Part shown: positions 25,161-34,382 of the stretch, piece after piece
Layout: every line of letters begins with the position of its first letter
Numbering within the stretch: the first letter of the stretch is position 1
Assembly (NCBI RefSeq): GCF_002584985.1
Contig: NZ_NUPZ01000022.1
Span: 236,829 to 300,828 of the forward strand
Direction: 5' to 3'
From: Bacillus sp. AFS029637
GTDB lineage: Bacteria; Bacillota; Bacilli; Bacillales; Bacillaceae_G
DNA: 64,000 bases
Notes under the pieces: model-generated
The model's input: only the letters and a program-made list of their open reading frames with translations
Database searches by the model: none
What the model was told of the DNA's origin: nothing
Position numbers and translations under genes: made by a program

Positions 25161-28100
25161 ATGAAGAAAGTAGATGTAAAAGAGTCAGCTGTAGGGAGAG
25201 AAACACGTATTCGTAAACAGTGGAACGAGCAAAGCATTTTCGAGCAATCAATTCAGAATCGAGAAGGCGCACAATCTTTTGTGTTTTATGAAGGGCCACC
25301 AACGGCGAATGGATTACCGCATGTAGGTCATGCACTTGGACGAACAATTAAAGATGTAGTAGCAAGATATAAAACGATGGCAGGCTATAAAGTATTAAGA
25401 AAAGCGGGCTGGGATACACATGGTTTACCTGTAGAATTAGGTGTTGAGAAACAACTCGGTATTTCGGGTAAACATGAAATTGAAGAGTACGGCATTGAAC
25501 CGTTTATTCAAAAGTGTAAAGAGAGTGTATTTACTTATGAGAAGCAGTGGCGTGAATTCACTGAAAGTATCGGTTATTGGGTAGATATGGATGATCCATA
25601 CGTTACGTTAGAAAATCCCTATATCGAAAGTGTATGGCATATTTTAGGGACGATTCATGAAAAAGGATTATTGTATAAAGGGCATAGAGTTTCACCATAC
25701 TGCCCAAGCTGTCAAACATCTCTTAGTTCACATGAGGTTGCACAAGGGTATAAAACAGTAAAAGATTTAAGCGCAACAGTTAAGTTTAAAGTGAAAGATA
25801 GTGAAAATGAGTATTTCTTAGGTTGGACAACAACACCTTGGACGCTTCCAGCAAATGTGGCGCTCGCTGTACATCCGAATATGGAATATGTTAAAGCAAA
25901 ACAAGAAGGTCATGTATACATTGTTGCGAAAGAACGTGTACAAGATGTATTAAAAGAAGACTATGAAGTATTATCTGTTCATAAAGGTGAAGAATTAGTA
26001 AACACATCGTATACAGCACCATTTCCGATGAAAGAAGTTACAAATGGCTACCGCGTTATCGGAGCAGATTTCGTAACGGCAGATAGTGGTACAGGACTTG
26101 TTCATATCGCTCCAGCATATGGCGAGGACGATTATAAAGTTGTTCAAAGTGAAGGATTGTCATTCTTACATGTTGTAGATGAAAAAGGTGAGTATACGGA
26201 AGCAGTACCGTTTTTGAAAGGTAAGTTTGTAAAAGATTGTGACGTTGATATCGTTCGTTATTTGGCAAAGGAAGGGTTACTATATCATAAAGAAAAGTAT
26301 GAACATAGCTATCCACATTGCTGGCGCTGTGATTCACCGTTACTGTATTATGCAGGAGAGAGTTGGTTAATCCGAACAACTGCAATTAAAGATACATTTT
26401 TACAAAATAATGATTCTGTCACTTGGTATCCAGATCATATGAAACATGGAAGATTCGGTAAGTTTTTAGAAAATATGGTGGACTGGAATATTAGCCGAAA
26501 TAGATATTGGGGAACACCATTAAACGTATGGGAATGTGAAAGCTGCGATCATCAATTTGCGCCAAAAAGTATTGCTGAATTAAGAAAACATAGCACGAAA
26601 GAAACGCCTGAAGATTTAGAATTGCACAAGCCATATGTAGATGAAGTGCAAGTTTGCTGCGAAAAATGCGGAAGTACAATGAATCGTACACCTGAAGTAA
26701 TTGATGTTTGGTTTGATAGTGGTTCCATGCCGTTTGCACAATATCATTACCCATTTGAAAATAAAGAGTTATTTGAAGAACAGTTTCCAGCGGATGTTAT
26801 TGCAGAAGGCATTGATCAAACGCGCGGCTGGTTTTATAGTTTATTAGCAGTGTCAGCACTATATACAGGAAAAGTGCCTTATAAGCGAGTGTTATCACTA
26901 GGGCATGTTCTAGACGAAGAAGGACAAAAGATGTCTAAAAGTAAAGGCAATGCACTAGATCCTGTTGATTTAGTAGAGAAGTTTGGTGCGGATGCGCTAC
27001 GGTGGGCTTTACTCGTTGATAGTGCTCCATGGAATGCGAAACGTTTTTCTGAAAGAACAGTACTGGAAGCCAAATCTAAATTTGTAGATACGTTAGTCAA
27101 TGTGTATAGCTTCTACGTTTTATATGCAAATTTAGATGGTTATAATCCGAACGAAATGTATGACGTAAAGCGGACGAAATTAGATGAATGGGTATTGTCA
27201 AGATTGCATAGCACAACGAAAAAGGTAAGAACGGCACTGGATGATTACCAGTTTACAAATGCAGCTCGTGAAATCGCGGCGCTTGTAGATGAAGTGAGTA
27301 ATTGGTATGTAAGGCGTTCACGTACTCGTTTTTGGGAATCTGGTATGAATGCTGAGAAAGCAGCTGCGTATGACACACTTCATGAAGTGCTTGTAACAGT
27401 TAGTAAATTAATTGCACCATTTACACCATTTGTCGCTGAAGATATTCATTTGAATTTAGAAGGCAGAAGCGTTCATTTAGAAGATTATCCAGTTGTAAAT
27501 GAATCACTTATTCAGCCGAAATTAGAAGCGGAAATGGATGCTGTTTTACAAGTTGTTGAACTTGGAAGAAGTAACCGTAATCAGCATTCTTTAAAAGTAA
27601 AACAGCCGTTAGCAGAACTTGTATTACTTGAGCATAAAGAGAATGATATCGATTGGGAATCTTATCGTGATATCGTAATGGATGAGCTAAATGTAAAAGT
27701 ATTCCATGTGGAACTCGATGAAACGAAGTATACATCCTATCAATTAAAGCTGAATTTTAAAACAGCTGGGCCGAAGTTCGGTAAAAATGTGAATGCAGTA
27801 AATGGCTGGTTAAAACAATTGTCACAAGAAGAAGTACAGCGCTTTGTCTCAACTGAAAAAGCGGTATATCAAGCTACGTCAGGGGAAGAAGTAGTTGTAA
27901 CAGCTGAAGATGTATTGGTTGAGAAAGTTGCAAAATCAGGCTTCTCTAATACGACTAACGGGCAATATACGGTTATGTTAGATACGAATGTAACGGAAGA
28001 ATTGTTACAAGAAGGGGTAGCACGTGAATTTATTCGCGCCGTTCAAGAATATCGTAAGCAGTTGAATTTACCGGTTAATTTACGTGTGGATGTTATTCTT

Positions 28101-28262
28101 GATACAGAGCAAGAACTACAAAAAACGTTAACGAATCATAAAGGTTTGTTGGAAGAAAACTTACTCGTTAAGCAATTTACATTTGATCGCTTAACGAATG
28201 AAGACGATGAACTATCTTTAGGTGAGACGAAAGTTCGCATTAAATTAAACGCGGCAAATTAA
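25161..28262 (+). CDS. ileS: Isoleucyl-tRNA synthetase, type 2 (1033 residues)
   Basis: This class I synthetase has HVGH at residues 54-57, the CP1 editing domain ([19 protein letters not shown]) and KMSKS at 590-594, followed by the anticodon-binding domain. Its length of 1033 and overall sequence place it with the type-2 IleRS group that includes eukaryotic-like and mupirocin-resistant enzymes such as MupA, rather than with the usual 920-residue bacterial IleRS. It may therefore be a second, pseudomonic-acid-tolerant enzyme; resistance itself is inferred. T-box control means expression rises when tRNA-Ile is uncharged. Confidence 0.95.
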   Translation: MKKVDVKESAVGRETRIRKQWNEQSIFEQSIQNREGAQSFVFYEGPPTANGLPHVGHALGRTIKDVVARYKTMAGYKVLRKAGWDTHGLPVELGVEKQLGISGKHEIEEYGIEPFIQKCKESVFTYEKQWREFTESIGYWVDMDDPYVTLENPYIESVWHILGTIHEKGLLYKGHRVSPYCPSCQTSLSSHEVAQGYKTVKDLSATVKFKVKDSENEYFLGWTTTPWTLPANVALAVHPNMEYVKAKQEGHVYIVAKERVQDVLKEDYEVLSVHKGEELVNTSYTAPFPMKEVTNGYRVIGADFVTADSGTGLVHIAPAYGEDDYKVVQSEGLSFLHVVDEKGEYTEAVPFLKGKFVKDCDVDIVRYLAKEGLLYHKEKYEHSYPHCWRCDSPLLYYAGESWLIRTTAIKDTFLQNNDSVTWYPDHMKHGRFGKFLENMVDWNISRNRYWGTPLNVWECESCDHQFAPKSIAELRKHSTKETPEDLELHKPYVDEVQVCCEKCGSTMNRTPEVIDVWFDSGSMPFAQYHYPFENKELFEEQFPADVIAEGIDQTRGWFYSLLAVSALYTGKVPYKRVLSLGHVLDEEGQKMSKSKGNALDPVDLVEKFGADALRWALLVDSAPWNAKRFSERTVLEAKSKFVDTLVNVYSFYVLYANLDGYNPNEMYDVKRTKLDEWVLSRLHSTTKKVRTALDDYQFTNAAREIAALVDEVSNWYVRRSRTRFWESGMNAEKAAAYDTLHEVLVTVSKLIAPFTPFVAEDIHLNLEGRSVHLEDYPVVNESLIQPKLEAEMDAVLQVVELGRSNRNQHSLKVKQPLAELVLLEHKENDIDWESYRDIVMDELNVKVFHVELDETKYTSYQLKLNFKTAGPKFGKNVNAVNGWLKQLSQEEVQRFVSTEKAVYQATSGEEVVVTAEDVLVEKVAKSGFSNTTNGQYTVMLDTNVTEELLQEGVAREFIRAVQEYRKQLNLPVNLRVDVILDTEQELQKTLTNHKGLLEENLLVKQFTFDRLTNEDDELSLGETKVRIKLNAAN

Positions 28263-28264
28263 AG

Positions 28265-28300
28265 AAAAAGGAAGTTGGAATCATTCCAACTTCCTTTTTG
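28265..28300 (+). terminator. Terminator of ileS
   Basis: AAAAAGGAAGTTGGA and TCCAACTTCCTTTTT form a perfect 15-bp stem around a 5-nt loop. Confidence 0.9.
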
Positions 28301-28505
28301 TATGGTTAGGAAAGAAATATATTTCTACAGTATTTTGCTCCTTTTACACATAAATATTGAGAAAATTCCACTCCCCCTAAATGTAAAGGTAATAGATTTG
28401 CTCGTATAGAATTACTCGTAGATTCACTTTATTTCGTTACTTATGGACAGTAATAGCCTTATAGGAATGGGGTAAAGGTTTCAATTTATTAGGGGGAGTG
28501 GTTTC

Positions 28506-30014
28506 ATGTTTAATAAAAAAATGGTGGCAATGGCAATGACTGTACCATTAGTAATGGGGACAATTTCTACTGTTTCGGCATTGGAAAAACAACAAGTAAA
28601 GCTAGAAGCATATTCACCGCAAAAGAAAGCAATTGAATATTTGAAAGGACATGCTACGGAATATGGATTAAAGCCAGACCTTTCAGATTTACAATATATT
28701 TCTACAACGGATACGTCAGTAGCTTCATATGTTCGATTCCAACAAGTAGTTAACGGTGCTCCTGTATTTTCAAAACAAATAACAGTTACTATTAATGGAC
28801 AGGGGCAAGGAGTACTTGCTGTGTCTGATTACCAGCCTGTTCAAAATGTGAAGGAAATAACGAAAAAGATTAGTGAAAAAGATGCAGAACAAAAATCAAT
28901 GGCGTATGTTGGAGGGGAAAGTGAGCAAAACTTATGGGCTCCTACAGAGAAAGAATTCGGATATATTGTTGAAGATGGAGTCGCTATTCCAGTATATAAA
29001 GTTGTAGTCCATTCTAATAATCCATTCGGTGCATGGGAAACATTTGTTGATGCGGAAAATGGAAAGTTAATTAAAAAAGTTGATATAAACCGAAAAGTAG
29101 AAGGAACTGGAAAAGTATTTTTACCTAATCCTGTCGTATCAAGTGGTAGTCTGGCAGGGTTAAAGGATAATAAAGATGCAGATTCAACGGCTTTAACGAA
29201 TCAATTGAAAACAGTTACTTTAAAAGGTTTAGATGGTACAGGGTTTTTAATTGGAGAGTATGTAACAATTTCTTCAAAATCGAAGACAAAATCTACAAAT
29301 TTACAATTTAACTATACACGCGCGAATGATAGCTTTGAAGATGTTATGTCATATTATCATATTGATACATTACAACGTTACATTCAAGGGCTAGGATTCA
29401 AAAATATTAACAATCGTTCCATTAAAGTGAATGTAAATGGTACAACAGATGATAATTCATTCTATTCTCCATCAACGAAAGCTTTAACTTTCGGTACTGG
29501 CGGAGTGGATGATGCAGAAGATGCGGGTATTATTGCACATGAATATGGACATTCAATTCAAGATAATCAAGTACCTGGATTCGGTAGTTCACCAGAAGGT
29601 GGAGCGATGGGAGAAGGGTTTGGTGACTTCTTAGGTGCTACTTATGAAGATGCAGTGTCGACTACAGGGTACGGAAAAGCATGTGTTGGAGAATGGGATG
29701 CGACTGCATATTCTAGTTCAGATCCAACGTGCTTACGCCGATTAGATAATAATAAAGTGTATCCGAAAGATATTACGAATGAAGTACATGATGATGGGGA
29801 AATTTGGGCACAAGGCCAATACGAAATGGCACAAGCTTTTGGCCGTGATGTAGCAACAAAAATTATTTTACAATCACATTGGTCATTAACACCAAATGCG
29901 AAATTCCGTGATGGTGCGAAGGCAATTAAGCAAGCGGATGCTCTTTTATATGGCGGACAACATGCCGCTGATATCGATCGTATTTGGGCAGCAAGAGGAA
30001 TTAGTACGAATTAA
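28506..30014 (+). CDS. Secreted zinc metalloprotease with FTP/PepSY-type propeptide
   Basis: The 502-residue preproprotein has a signal peptide (residues 1-25), an FTP/PepSY-type propeptide (about 30-195, with VRFQQVVNGAPVFSKQI typical of thermolysin-like precursors) and a gluzincin catalytic domain: HEYGH gives His345, Glu346 and His349, and GEGFGDFLG gives Glu370 as third zinc ligand. The propeptide is M4-like, while HEYGH and EGFGDF lean to M36-like sequences, so the exact family is open. It degrades protein outside the cell. AGGGGGAG precedes the ATG, and a strong terminator follows. Confidence 0.9.
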   Translation: MFNKKMVAMAMTVPLVMGTISTVSALEKQQVKLEAYSPQKKAIEYLKGHATEYGLKPDLSDLQYISTTDTSVASYVRFQQVVNGAPVFSKQITVTINGQGQGVLAVSDYQPVQNVKEITKKISEKDAEQKSMAYVGGESEQNLWAPTEKEFGYIVEDGVAIPVYKVVVHSNNPFGAWETFVDAENGKLIKKVDINRKVEGTGKVFLPNPVVSSGSLAGLKDNKDADSTALTNQLKTVTLKGLDGTGFLIGEYVTISSKSKTKSTNLQFNYTRANDSFEDVMSYYHIDTLQRYIQGLGFKNINNRSIKVNVNGTTDDNSFYSPSTKALTFGTGGVDDAEDAGIIAHEYGHSIQDNQVPGFGSSPEGGAMGEGFGDFLGATYEDAVSTTGYGKACVGEWDATAYSSSDPTCLRRLDNNKVYPKDITNEVHDDGEIWAQGQYEMAQAFGRDVATKIILQSHWSLTPNAKFRDGAKAIKQADALLYGGQHAADIDRIWAARGISTN

Positions 30015-30017
30015 AAT

Positions 30018-30058
30018 AAAAAAGTCGTGGTATTTTATAAGCCACGACTTTTTTATTT
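30018..30058. terminator. Terminator of the metalloprotease gene
   Basis: AAAAAAGTCGTGG pairs with CCACGACTTTTTT (loop about 11 nt), with T runs on both strands. Confidence 0.85.
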
Positions 30059-30123
30059 TTCTAAGAACTGGTATGAGTAAATTAGGTGATATCAATGATA
30101 GTGTGAATATATCCACATTCCAT

Positions 30124-30603
30124 TTACTTTTTTGTATCTTTAAAAACAAAATGCTCTTTAAATTTTCTAGACTCAACTTTTTGACCGTTTCTCATCGAGC
30201 GGAAAGGATGTTCTTGCCACGTAATGATCACGTCCACTTCATTTGATTTTGTAGCAACAGGGAAGTTAGCATGTCTGAATCCAGTTTTTCCGCTTGCTAG
30301 TCGACTTTCTTCTAGGGAAAAGAGTTCGTATTTTGTTTTCATATTTGGTTCATTACGGAAGACTTCAACTTGTACGTTATATACTTCGTTTTCTCCAACA
30401 TTCGTTACTGAAAATTGATATGTTTGAAATTCATCTTTTTTAGCTTGAAGCATATTCTTGCTTATTTTTTTCGGTTCAGCAATATTCACTCGCCATTGAT
30501 CAGAATTTTGAGAGATTGGTAAAGAGTTTGGTGAATAGGCGTATGTTTCATTCACTACAATTAAGCATAACAACAAGAGAAAGAAACTAATTGCTTTTTT
30601 CAT
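30124..30603 (-). CDS. Secreted hypothetical protein, 159 residues
   Basis: A signal peptide (residues 1-22, MKKAISFFLLLLCLIVV then ETYAY) precedes about 135 residues of beta-rich sequence. The segment QTYQFSVTNVGENEVYNVQVEVF resembles an immunoglobulin-like or CARDB-type domain. Four or more Lys-rich patches are present and there is no cysteine in the mature part. GGAGG lies 8 bases before the start. It stands alone, convergent with the metalloprotease gene. The function is unknown. Confidence 0.7.
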   Translation of the reverse strand: MKKAISFFLLLLCLIVVNETYAYSPNSLPISQNSDQWRVNIAEPKKISKNMLQAKKDEFQTYQFSVTNVGENEVYNVQVEVFRNEPNMKTKYELFSLEESRLASGKTGFRHANFPVATKSNEVDVIITWQEHPFRSMRNGQKVESRKFKEHFVFKDTKK

Positions 30604-30777
30604 ATGTATACCTCCGTTACAATTTTGATATTAATATGTGTGGAAAATGTAGAGTTTATGTAATAAAATGGAAGGTGTTATTGAAAAGACTAATGCAAAT
30701 CTAAATGGGTAAATAATAATAAAACGTAAAAAAAAATTACTAAAAAACTATAGAGGAAGAGAATTTAATAAAAAGGC
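30604..30777. other. Intergenic DNA between divergent units
   Basis: AT-rich DNA containing the promoter region of the leftward secreted-protein gene. No further feature was recognised. Confidence 0.4.
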
Positions 30778-30806
30778 TTGCACTTTACAAAAATAAGAGT
30801 TAGAAT
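30778..30806 (+). promoter_or_regulatory. Promoter of the aspS leader
   Basis: TTGCAC and TAGAAT are separated by 17 bp. Confidence 0.65.
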
Positions 30807-30814
30807 ACTCTGTA

Positions 30815-31048
30815 AATATAAAAAGTGATGATCAGGAAAAGTACATGATGCAAAGGTCTACAGAGAGCAGCCGATTGCTGGGAAGGTTGCGATACTGCAT
30901 GATGGAAAGACACCTGTGAGTGTTGCTTTGAACGTGATAATTAGTAAAAGCAAACGGTACCTACCGTTATCAGGACTAAGATGGTCAGTATGACAATTTG
31001 GGTGGTACCGCGGAAAAATCCGTCCCTATTTATAGGGGCGGATTTTTG
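30815..31048 (+). ncRNA. T-box riboswitch of aspS, specifier GAC (Asp)
   Basis: The leader has stem I elements, the T-box GGGTGGTACCGCGG (30999-31012), and the terminator AAAAATCCGTCCCTA / TAGGGGCGGATTTTT (one wobble). The specifier GAC at 30909-30911 (GGAAA-GAC-ACCTGT-GAG) lies six bases before GAG as in the other leaders. GAC is Asp. The TGGT bulge would pair with G73 of tRNA-Asp only through a G-U wobble, which is unusual. Confidence 0.92.
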
Positions 31049-31074
31049 TATTCTTTGAAAGGAGGTGAGTGACC

Positions 31075-31239
31075 GTGGATGATGACGATGATAACAATAA
31101 CGTAAATAAAAATAAAATTACTGGAGGGAAATGTAATGGGTCAAATAATGAAGCGTTCACTCACACGAGAATGTACGGGGCATACCGGAAAGACTGTATT
31201 ACTACAAGGATGGGTAAAAAAAGTTCGGCATTTAGGTAA
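31075..31239 (+). CDS. Putative Asp/Asn-codon leader peptide ahead of aspS
   Basis: A perfect 11-nt Shine-Dalgarno (AAAGGAGGTGA, 31058-31068) is followed at proper spacing by GTG at 31075. The frame runs 54 codons and begins with GTG, then five Asp codons, three Asn codons, Val, Asn, Lys, Asn, Lys. It contains the aspS ribosome site (GGAGGG, 31123-31128) and overlaps the aspS start at 31136 in another frame. Ribosomes stalled at codons 2-9 would stop about 20 nt before that site, so stalling could alter its access. I see direct evidence for the frame and the ribosome site; the sensing role is inference. A second frame at 31079 (MMTMITIT) has poorer spacing. Confidence 0.55.
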   Translation: MDDDDDNNNVNKNKITGGKCNGSNNEAFTHTRMYGAYRKDCITTRMGKKSSAFR

Positions 31240-32434
31240 TGTTAGTTTTTTATTATTGAGGGACAGGTCAGGAGTTATACAATGTGTATTAGAAAACGAG
31301 TTAGCGGGATATAAAATTGATGTTGAAAGTGTTGTTCAAGTAATTGGAAAGATTGTGGAGACATCGAAAACAGAATTAGGTGTTGAGGTGCTTGCGCATG
31401 AAGTGAAAATATTAAATAATGCGGAACCACTTCCATTTGAAATAAACAAAAAGAAGTTACAAGTTGGTTTAGATCAAATATTGAATGAGCGGGTAATATC
31501 ATTAAGACATGAGCGAACCGCGGCGATTTTTAAAGTGAAAGCTACACTCGCTCAAAGCTTTAGTGAATATTTAACGGAGAACGATTTCACACGTATATTT
31601 ACGCCGAAAATTGTTTCGCAAGGAGCAGAGGGCGGAGCGAATGTTTTTAAACTTCCATATTTCCAAAAAGAAGCGTATTTAGCCCAATCACCACAGTTCT
31701 ATAAACAAATGATGGTAGCGGGAGGATTAGAACGTGTTTTTGAAATTGCTCCAGTGTACCGCGCTGAACATCATAACTCTTCACGGCATTTAAATGAATA
31801 TATATCGTTAGACGTAGAATTAGGGTTTATTCGTGATTTTTATGAAGTGATGCAATTGGAAACAGATGTTTTACGATATATGTTTCAACAAGTAGGAGAA
31901 AAATGTGAAGCAGAATTGGAACTACTACAAGTAGCAGTACCCGTAATTACTGAAATTCCTAAAATCACATTGTTAGAAGCGCAAGACATTTTGAAGAATA
32001 AGTACCGGAAAGAATCGCCAATTGGGGATTTAGATACAGAAGGGGAAAAGTTGTTAGGGAAATATGTAAAGGAAACATATAGTAGTGAATTTGTTTTCAT
32101 TACACATTATCCGAAAGAAGCTAGGCCGATGTATACGATGCCAAATAAGGAGAATTCAGCTATAACGGATTCTTTTGACTTACTATATAAAGGATTAGAA
32201 ATAACGTCAGGCGCACAGCGAATTCATGAGTATAATATGTTACTCACTTCTTTTAAAGAAAAAGGATTACATCCAGAGAAATTCCGATCGTATGTAGATA
32301 CATTCCGCTACGGATGTCCGCCGCATGGTGGTTTTGGAATTGGATTAGAACGAGTTGTGTATAAGTTTTTACAATTATCGAATGTGAGAGAAGCGAGTGC
32401 TTTTCCGAGAGATTGTACTCGCCTTATACCGTAA
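31136..32434 (+). CDS. aspS: Archaeal-type aspartyl-tRNA synthetase (possibly non-discriminating)
   Basis: This class IIb synthetase has 432 residues. An OB-fold anticodon domain (about 15-105: VLLQGWVKKVRHLGNVSF) is followed by the catalytic domain with motif 2 YRAEHHNSSRHLNEYISLDVE and motif 3 GFGIGLERVVYKF. It is far shorter than the usual 590-residue bacterial AspRS and lacks the GAD insertion; the layout is that of archaeal AspRS/AsnRS-like enzymes. Many of these also aspartylate tRNA-Asn, which would need GatCAB afterwards. The Asp T-box and Asp/Asn leader fit that idea. GGAGGG lies 7 bases before the ATG. Asn-only specificity cannot be excluded from sequence alone. Confidence 0.9.
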   Translation: MGQIMKRSLTRECTGHTGKTVLLQGWVKKVRHLGNVSFLLLRDRSGVIQCVLENELAGYKIDVESVVQVIGKIVETSKTELGVEVLAHEVKILNNAEPLPFEINKKKLQVGLDQILNERVISLRHERTAAIFKVKATLAQSFSEYLTENDFTRIFTPKIVSQGAEGGANVFKLPYFQKEAYLAQSPQFYKQMMVAGGLERVFEIAPVYRAEHHNSSRHLNEYISLDVELGFIRDFYEVMQLETDVLRYMFQQVGEKCEAELELLQVAVPVITEIPKITLLEAQDILKNKYRKESPIGDLDTEGEKLLGKYVKETYSSEFVFITHYPKEARPMYTMPNKENSAITDSFDLLYKGLEITSGAQRIHEYNMLLTSFKEKGLHPEKFRSYVDTFRYGCPPHGGFGIGLERVVYKFLQLSNVREASAFPRDCTRLIP

Positions 32435-32471
32435 AAAGAATCTTCGCGATTATCGCGAAGATTCTTTTTTT
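32433..32471. terminator. Bidirectional terminator between aspS and the permease pair
   Basis: AAAAAGAATCTTCGCG and CGCGAAGATTCTTTTT form a perfect 16-bp stem with a 5-nt loop; T runs lie on both strands. Confidence 0.92.
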
Positions 32472-33441
32472 AATGTTCTTTTATTTTTACATTCGGTTTA
32501 AAAAGGGAGAAATATAGACTCTTTTTTTCTCTCTTTTCTTTCGCTAATACACTTAATAAAAGTGAGTTATCAATTTGATCTATATCACTTTTTAGTGCAT
32601 TTTGCATTCCAGATAACATCATGTATACAGCTAAAATAACGATAGTGAAAAATAAAACGGGGCCGAACGCTACCCAAGGTAAAACATTTAAAAACTGGTG
32701 ATTATGACCAAGTAAAACAAGTGTACCCGCAATGTTAAATGAAATGGATTGAAACAGTGCTAAATGCAATAATAATACTAAAGTTTGCAGCATTTGTTGA
32801 TTTATCCAAATGAAAATTTTTGGTGTAAGAAAGGGTTTAAGATGTAATTTACAAATGTGAAAAAAACCACCACCTAATGTTTTAGAACTTGTCACAAATT
32901 CATTTTGTAGTAATAAACGAATTTCATTGCTGAAAAGTTGTAATAAATTAGGTACACTAATAAAAATTAAAACCGAAATCGTATAAGTAAGCCAAAGGTG
33001 TTCATCTTCTGGAGATACGAACATTACAGGTGATAGTAAAAATATCGCTAATAAGGTGCTAGGGACGTATTGGAATGTTTCAAATAGAACATCTAAAAAG
33101 CGTACGTATCGATAAAAATATGCATGAAGAACACCAAATATAAGTGAAAAGGTTATACGGAAAAAGCTAATAATTATTGCATAAAAAATGGGTGTTTTTG
33201 CATTGTAAAGAGTCCGAATTAACACATCATTTCCGTGCATATCTACCCCAAAAGGATGAGCAAAAGATGGCGGTGCTGGGGCTGTACGAGTTATTTTACC
33301 TTCGATGTATTGATATTCAGGGATAGGTTTGATTTTTCCTGTGTCTACTTTCTCTTTTGTAATATAACTTGAAATAATAATGGATACTAAAATCAAGAGT
33401 CCGATTAAAAATCGTATGTTAAAAACTATCTTTTTAAGCAT
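32470..33441 (-). CDS. ABC transporter permease, OppC/DppC-like
   Basis: The 323-residue membrane protein begins with one helix (about 9-26), an extracytoplasmic segment containing the OppC hallmark HPFGVDMHGNDVLIRTLYNAK, and five further helices. A permease-type cytoplasmic loop (SSKTLGGGFFHICKLHLKPFL) is only a weak version of the EAA motif that docks the ATPase. The long charged C-terminus is unusual. Its start overlaps the stop of the upstream permease gene by 8 bp. No ATPase or binding-protein gene is nearby, so it would have to borrow them. Confidence 0.82.
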   Translation of the reverse strand: MLKKIVFNIRFLIGLLILVSIIISSYITKEKVDTGKIKPIPEYQYIEGKITRTAPAPPSFAHPFGVDMHGNDVLIRTLYNAKTPIFYAIIISFFRITFSLIFGVLHAYFYRYVRFLDVLFETFQYVPSTLLAIFLLSPVMFVSPEDEHLWLTYTISVLIFISVPNLLQLFSNEIRLLLQNEFVTSSKTLGGGFFHICKLHLKPFLTPKIFIWINQQMLQTLVLLLHLALFQSISFNIAGTLVLLGHNHQFLNVLPWVAFGPVLFFTIVILAVYMMLSGMQNALKSDIDQIDNSLLLSVLAKEKREKKSLYFSLFKPNVKIKEH

Positions 33442-34360
33442 GTAAATCCCTACTTCCTGGTAAAATGCGTTTTAATAGTTCAAAGGAGAGATAGAATGGA
33501 ATTGTTAAAATTAATATACTTACAGTAATAATTTCCGGTGTTTGGTGCGTAATTAAAAATTTAAATAAGCCGTAGGAATTAAATAAATACTCCAGTACGA
33601 TCATATTGGAAATCATAAATAAAAAAATAGATTTTGCATTATAAAAGATGGAGAGTAATGCGTTAATGAGTACGTGTTTATATAAAATGTAAAATGGCTT
33701 TAATCCTTTTGCGACCGCAACGTTTATATAATCCTTTTGTAGCTCATCATTATAATTTAAAAGGGAAATTTTGTATAAATAAATAGTCGGTAAAATACTC
33801 AGTGTTAATATTGGTAATAAATATGTTTTTTCTTGCAAAGTAGAAAAGGGAACCGTAACGAGTAAATTCGTATTTTTATAAATCCAAATGACAAATAGCT
33901 GTACGCAAACGACAAAAAACAAGTCTGGCAATGATTCTAGTACGTGTAAAGTTTTAAGAATAAGAAATTGAATGCGTTTAGAGAAGTAAAATGTAAGTAT
34001 AGTAAAAGTAGTAGAAAGAAGTACGGCGATAAGGAAGGCGCAAATCATAATCGTTAATGTATGCGTATATGATTCTAGTAAGTATGGAAAAAGATCACGG
34101 TCCGGCGACTGAGTGCCAGCATTGTTAATTTTATAAGTAATACTTGTAGGGTGAAACAAAGAAGAAATTACATTTGATATCGAATCTAAATAGTTACTAA
34201 AATTAAATTGTAAAGTTGGTGTAGGCGGAATTGCTAGCGATTTTGCTGAATTTGGAGGTGCACCGAAAAACAATTGTGGTAAGGAACAAATCGCAATAAT
34301 ACCAAGAATGATGAAAAATGAGCGGATAACAAAAAAACAACCATTTTTTAATAGTGACAT
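33434..34360 (-). CDS. ABC transporter permease, OppB/DppB-like
   Basis: The 308-residue protein has an N-terminal helix, a loop with SPDRDLFPYLLESYTHTLTIM (like the OppB core entry) and five more helices. The EAA-type loop is YINVAVAKGLKPFYILYKHVLINALL. It forms a two-gene operon with the OppC-like gene. AAGGAGC is 13 bases before the ATG, longer than ideal. Oligopeptide transport is a family-level guess; the missing ATPase and solute-binding genes leave the substrate open. Confidence 0.82.
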   Translation of the reverse strand: MSLLKNGCFFVIRSFFIILGIIAICSLPQLFFGAPPNSAKSLAIPPTPTLQFNFSNYLDSISNVISSLFHPTSITYKINNAGTQSPDRDLFPYLLESYTHTLTIMICAFLIAVLLSTTFTILTFYFSKRIQFLILKTLHVLESLPDLFFVVCVQLFVIWIYKNTNLLVTVPFSTLQEKTYLLPILTLSILPTIYLYKISLLNYNDELQKDYINVAVAKGLKPFYILYKHVLINALLSIFYNAKSIFLFMISNMIVLEYLFNSYGLFKFLITHQTPEIITVSILILTIPFYLSFELLKRILPGSRDLHA

Positions 34361-34382
34361 AACGTTTTAAGCTCCTTTTATT

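Noticed and set aside
31079-31105. Alternative short frame MMTMITIT as a Thr/Ile attenuator before aspS
   Set aside because: It lies 13 bases from the ribosome site, whereas GTG 31075 is optimally spaced, and Thr/Ile codons have no link to the enzyme.
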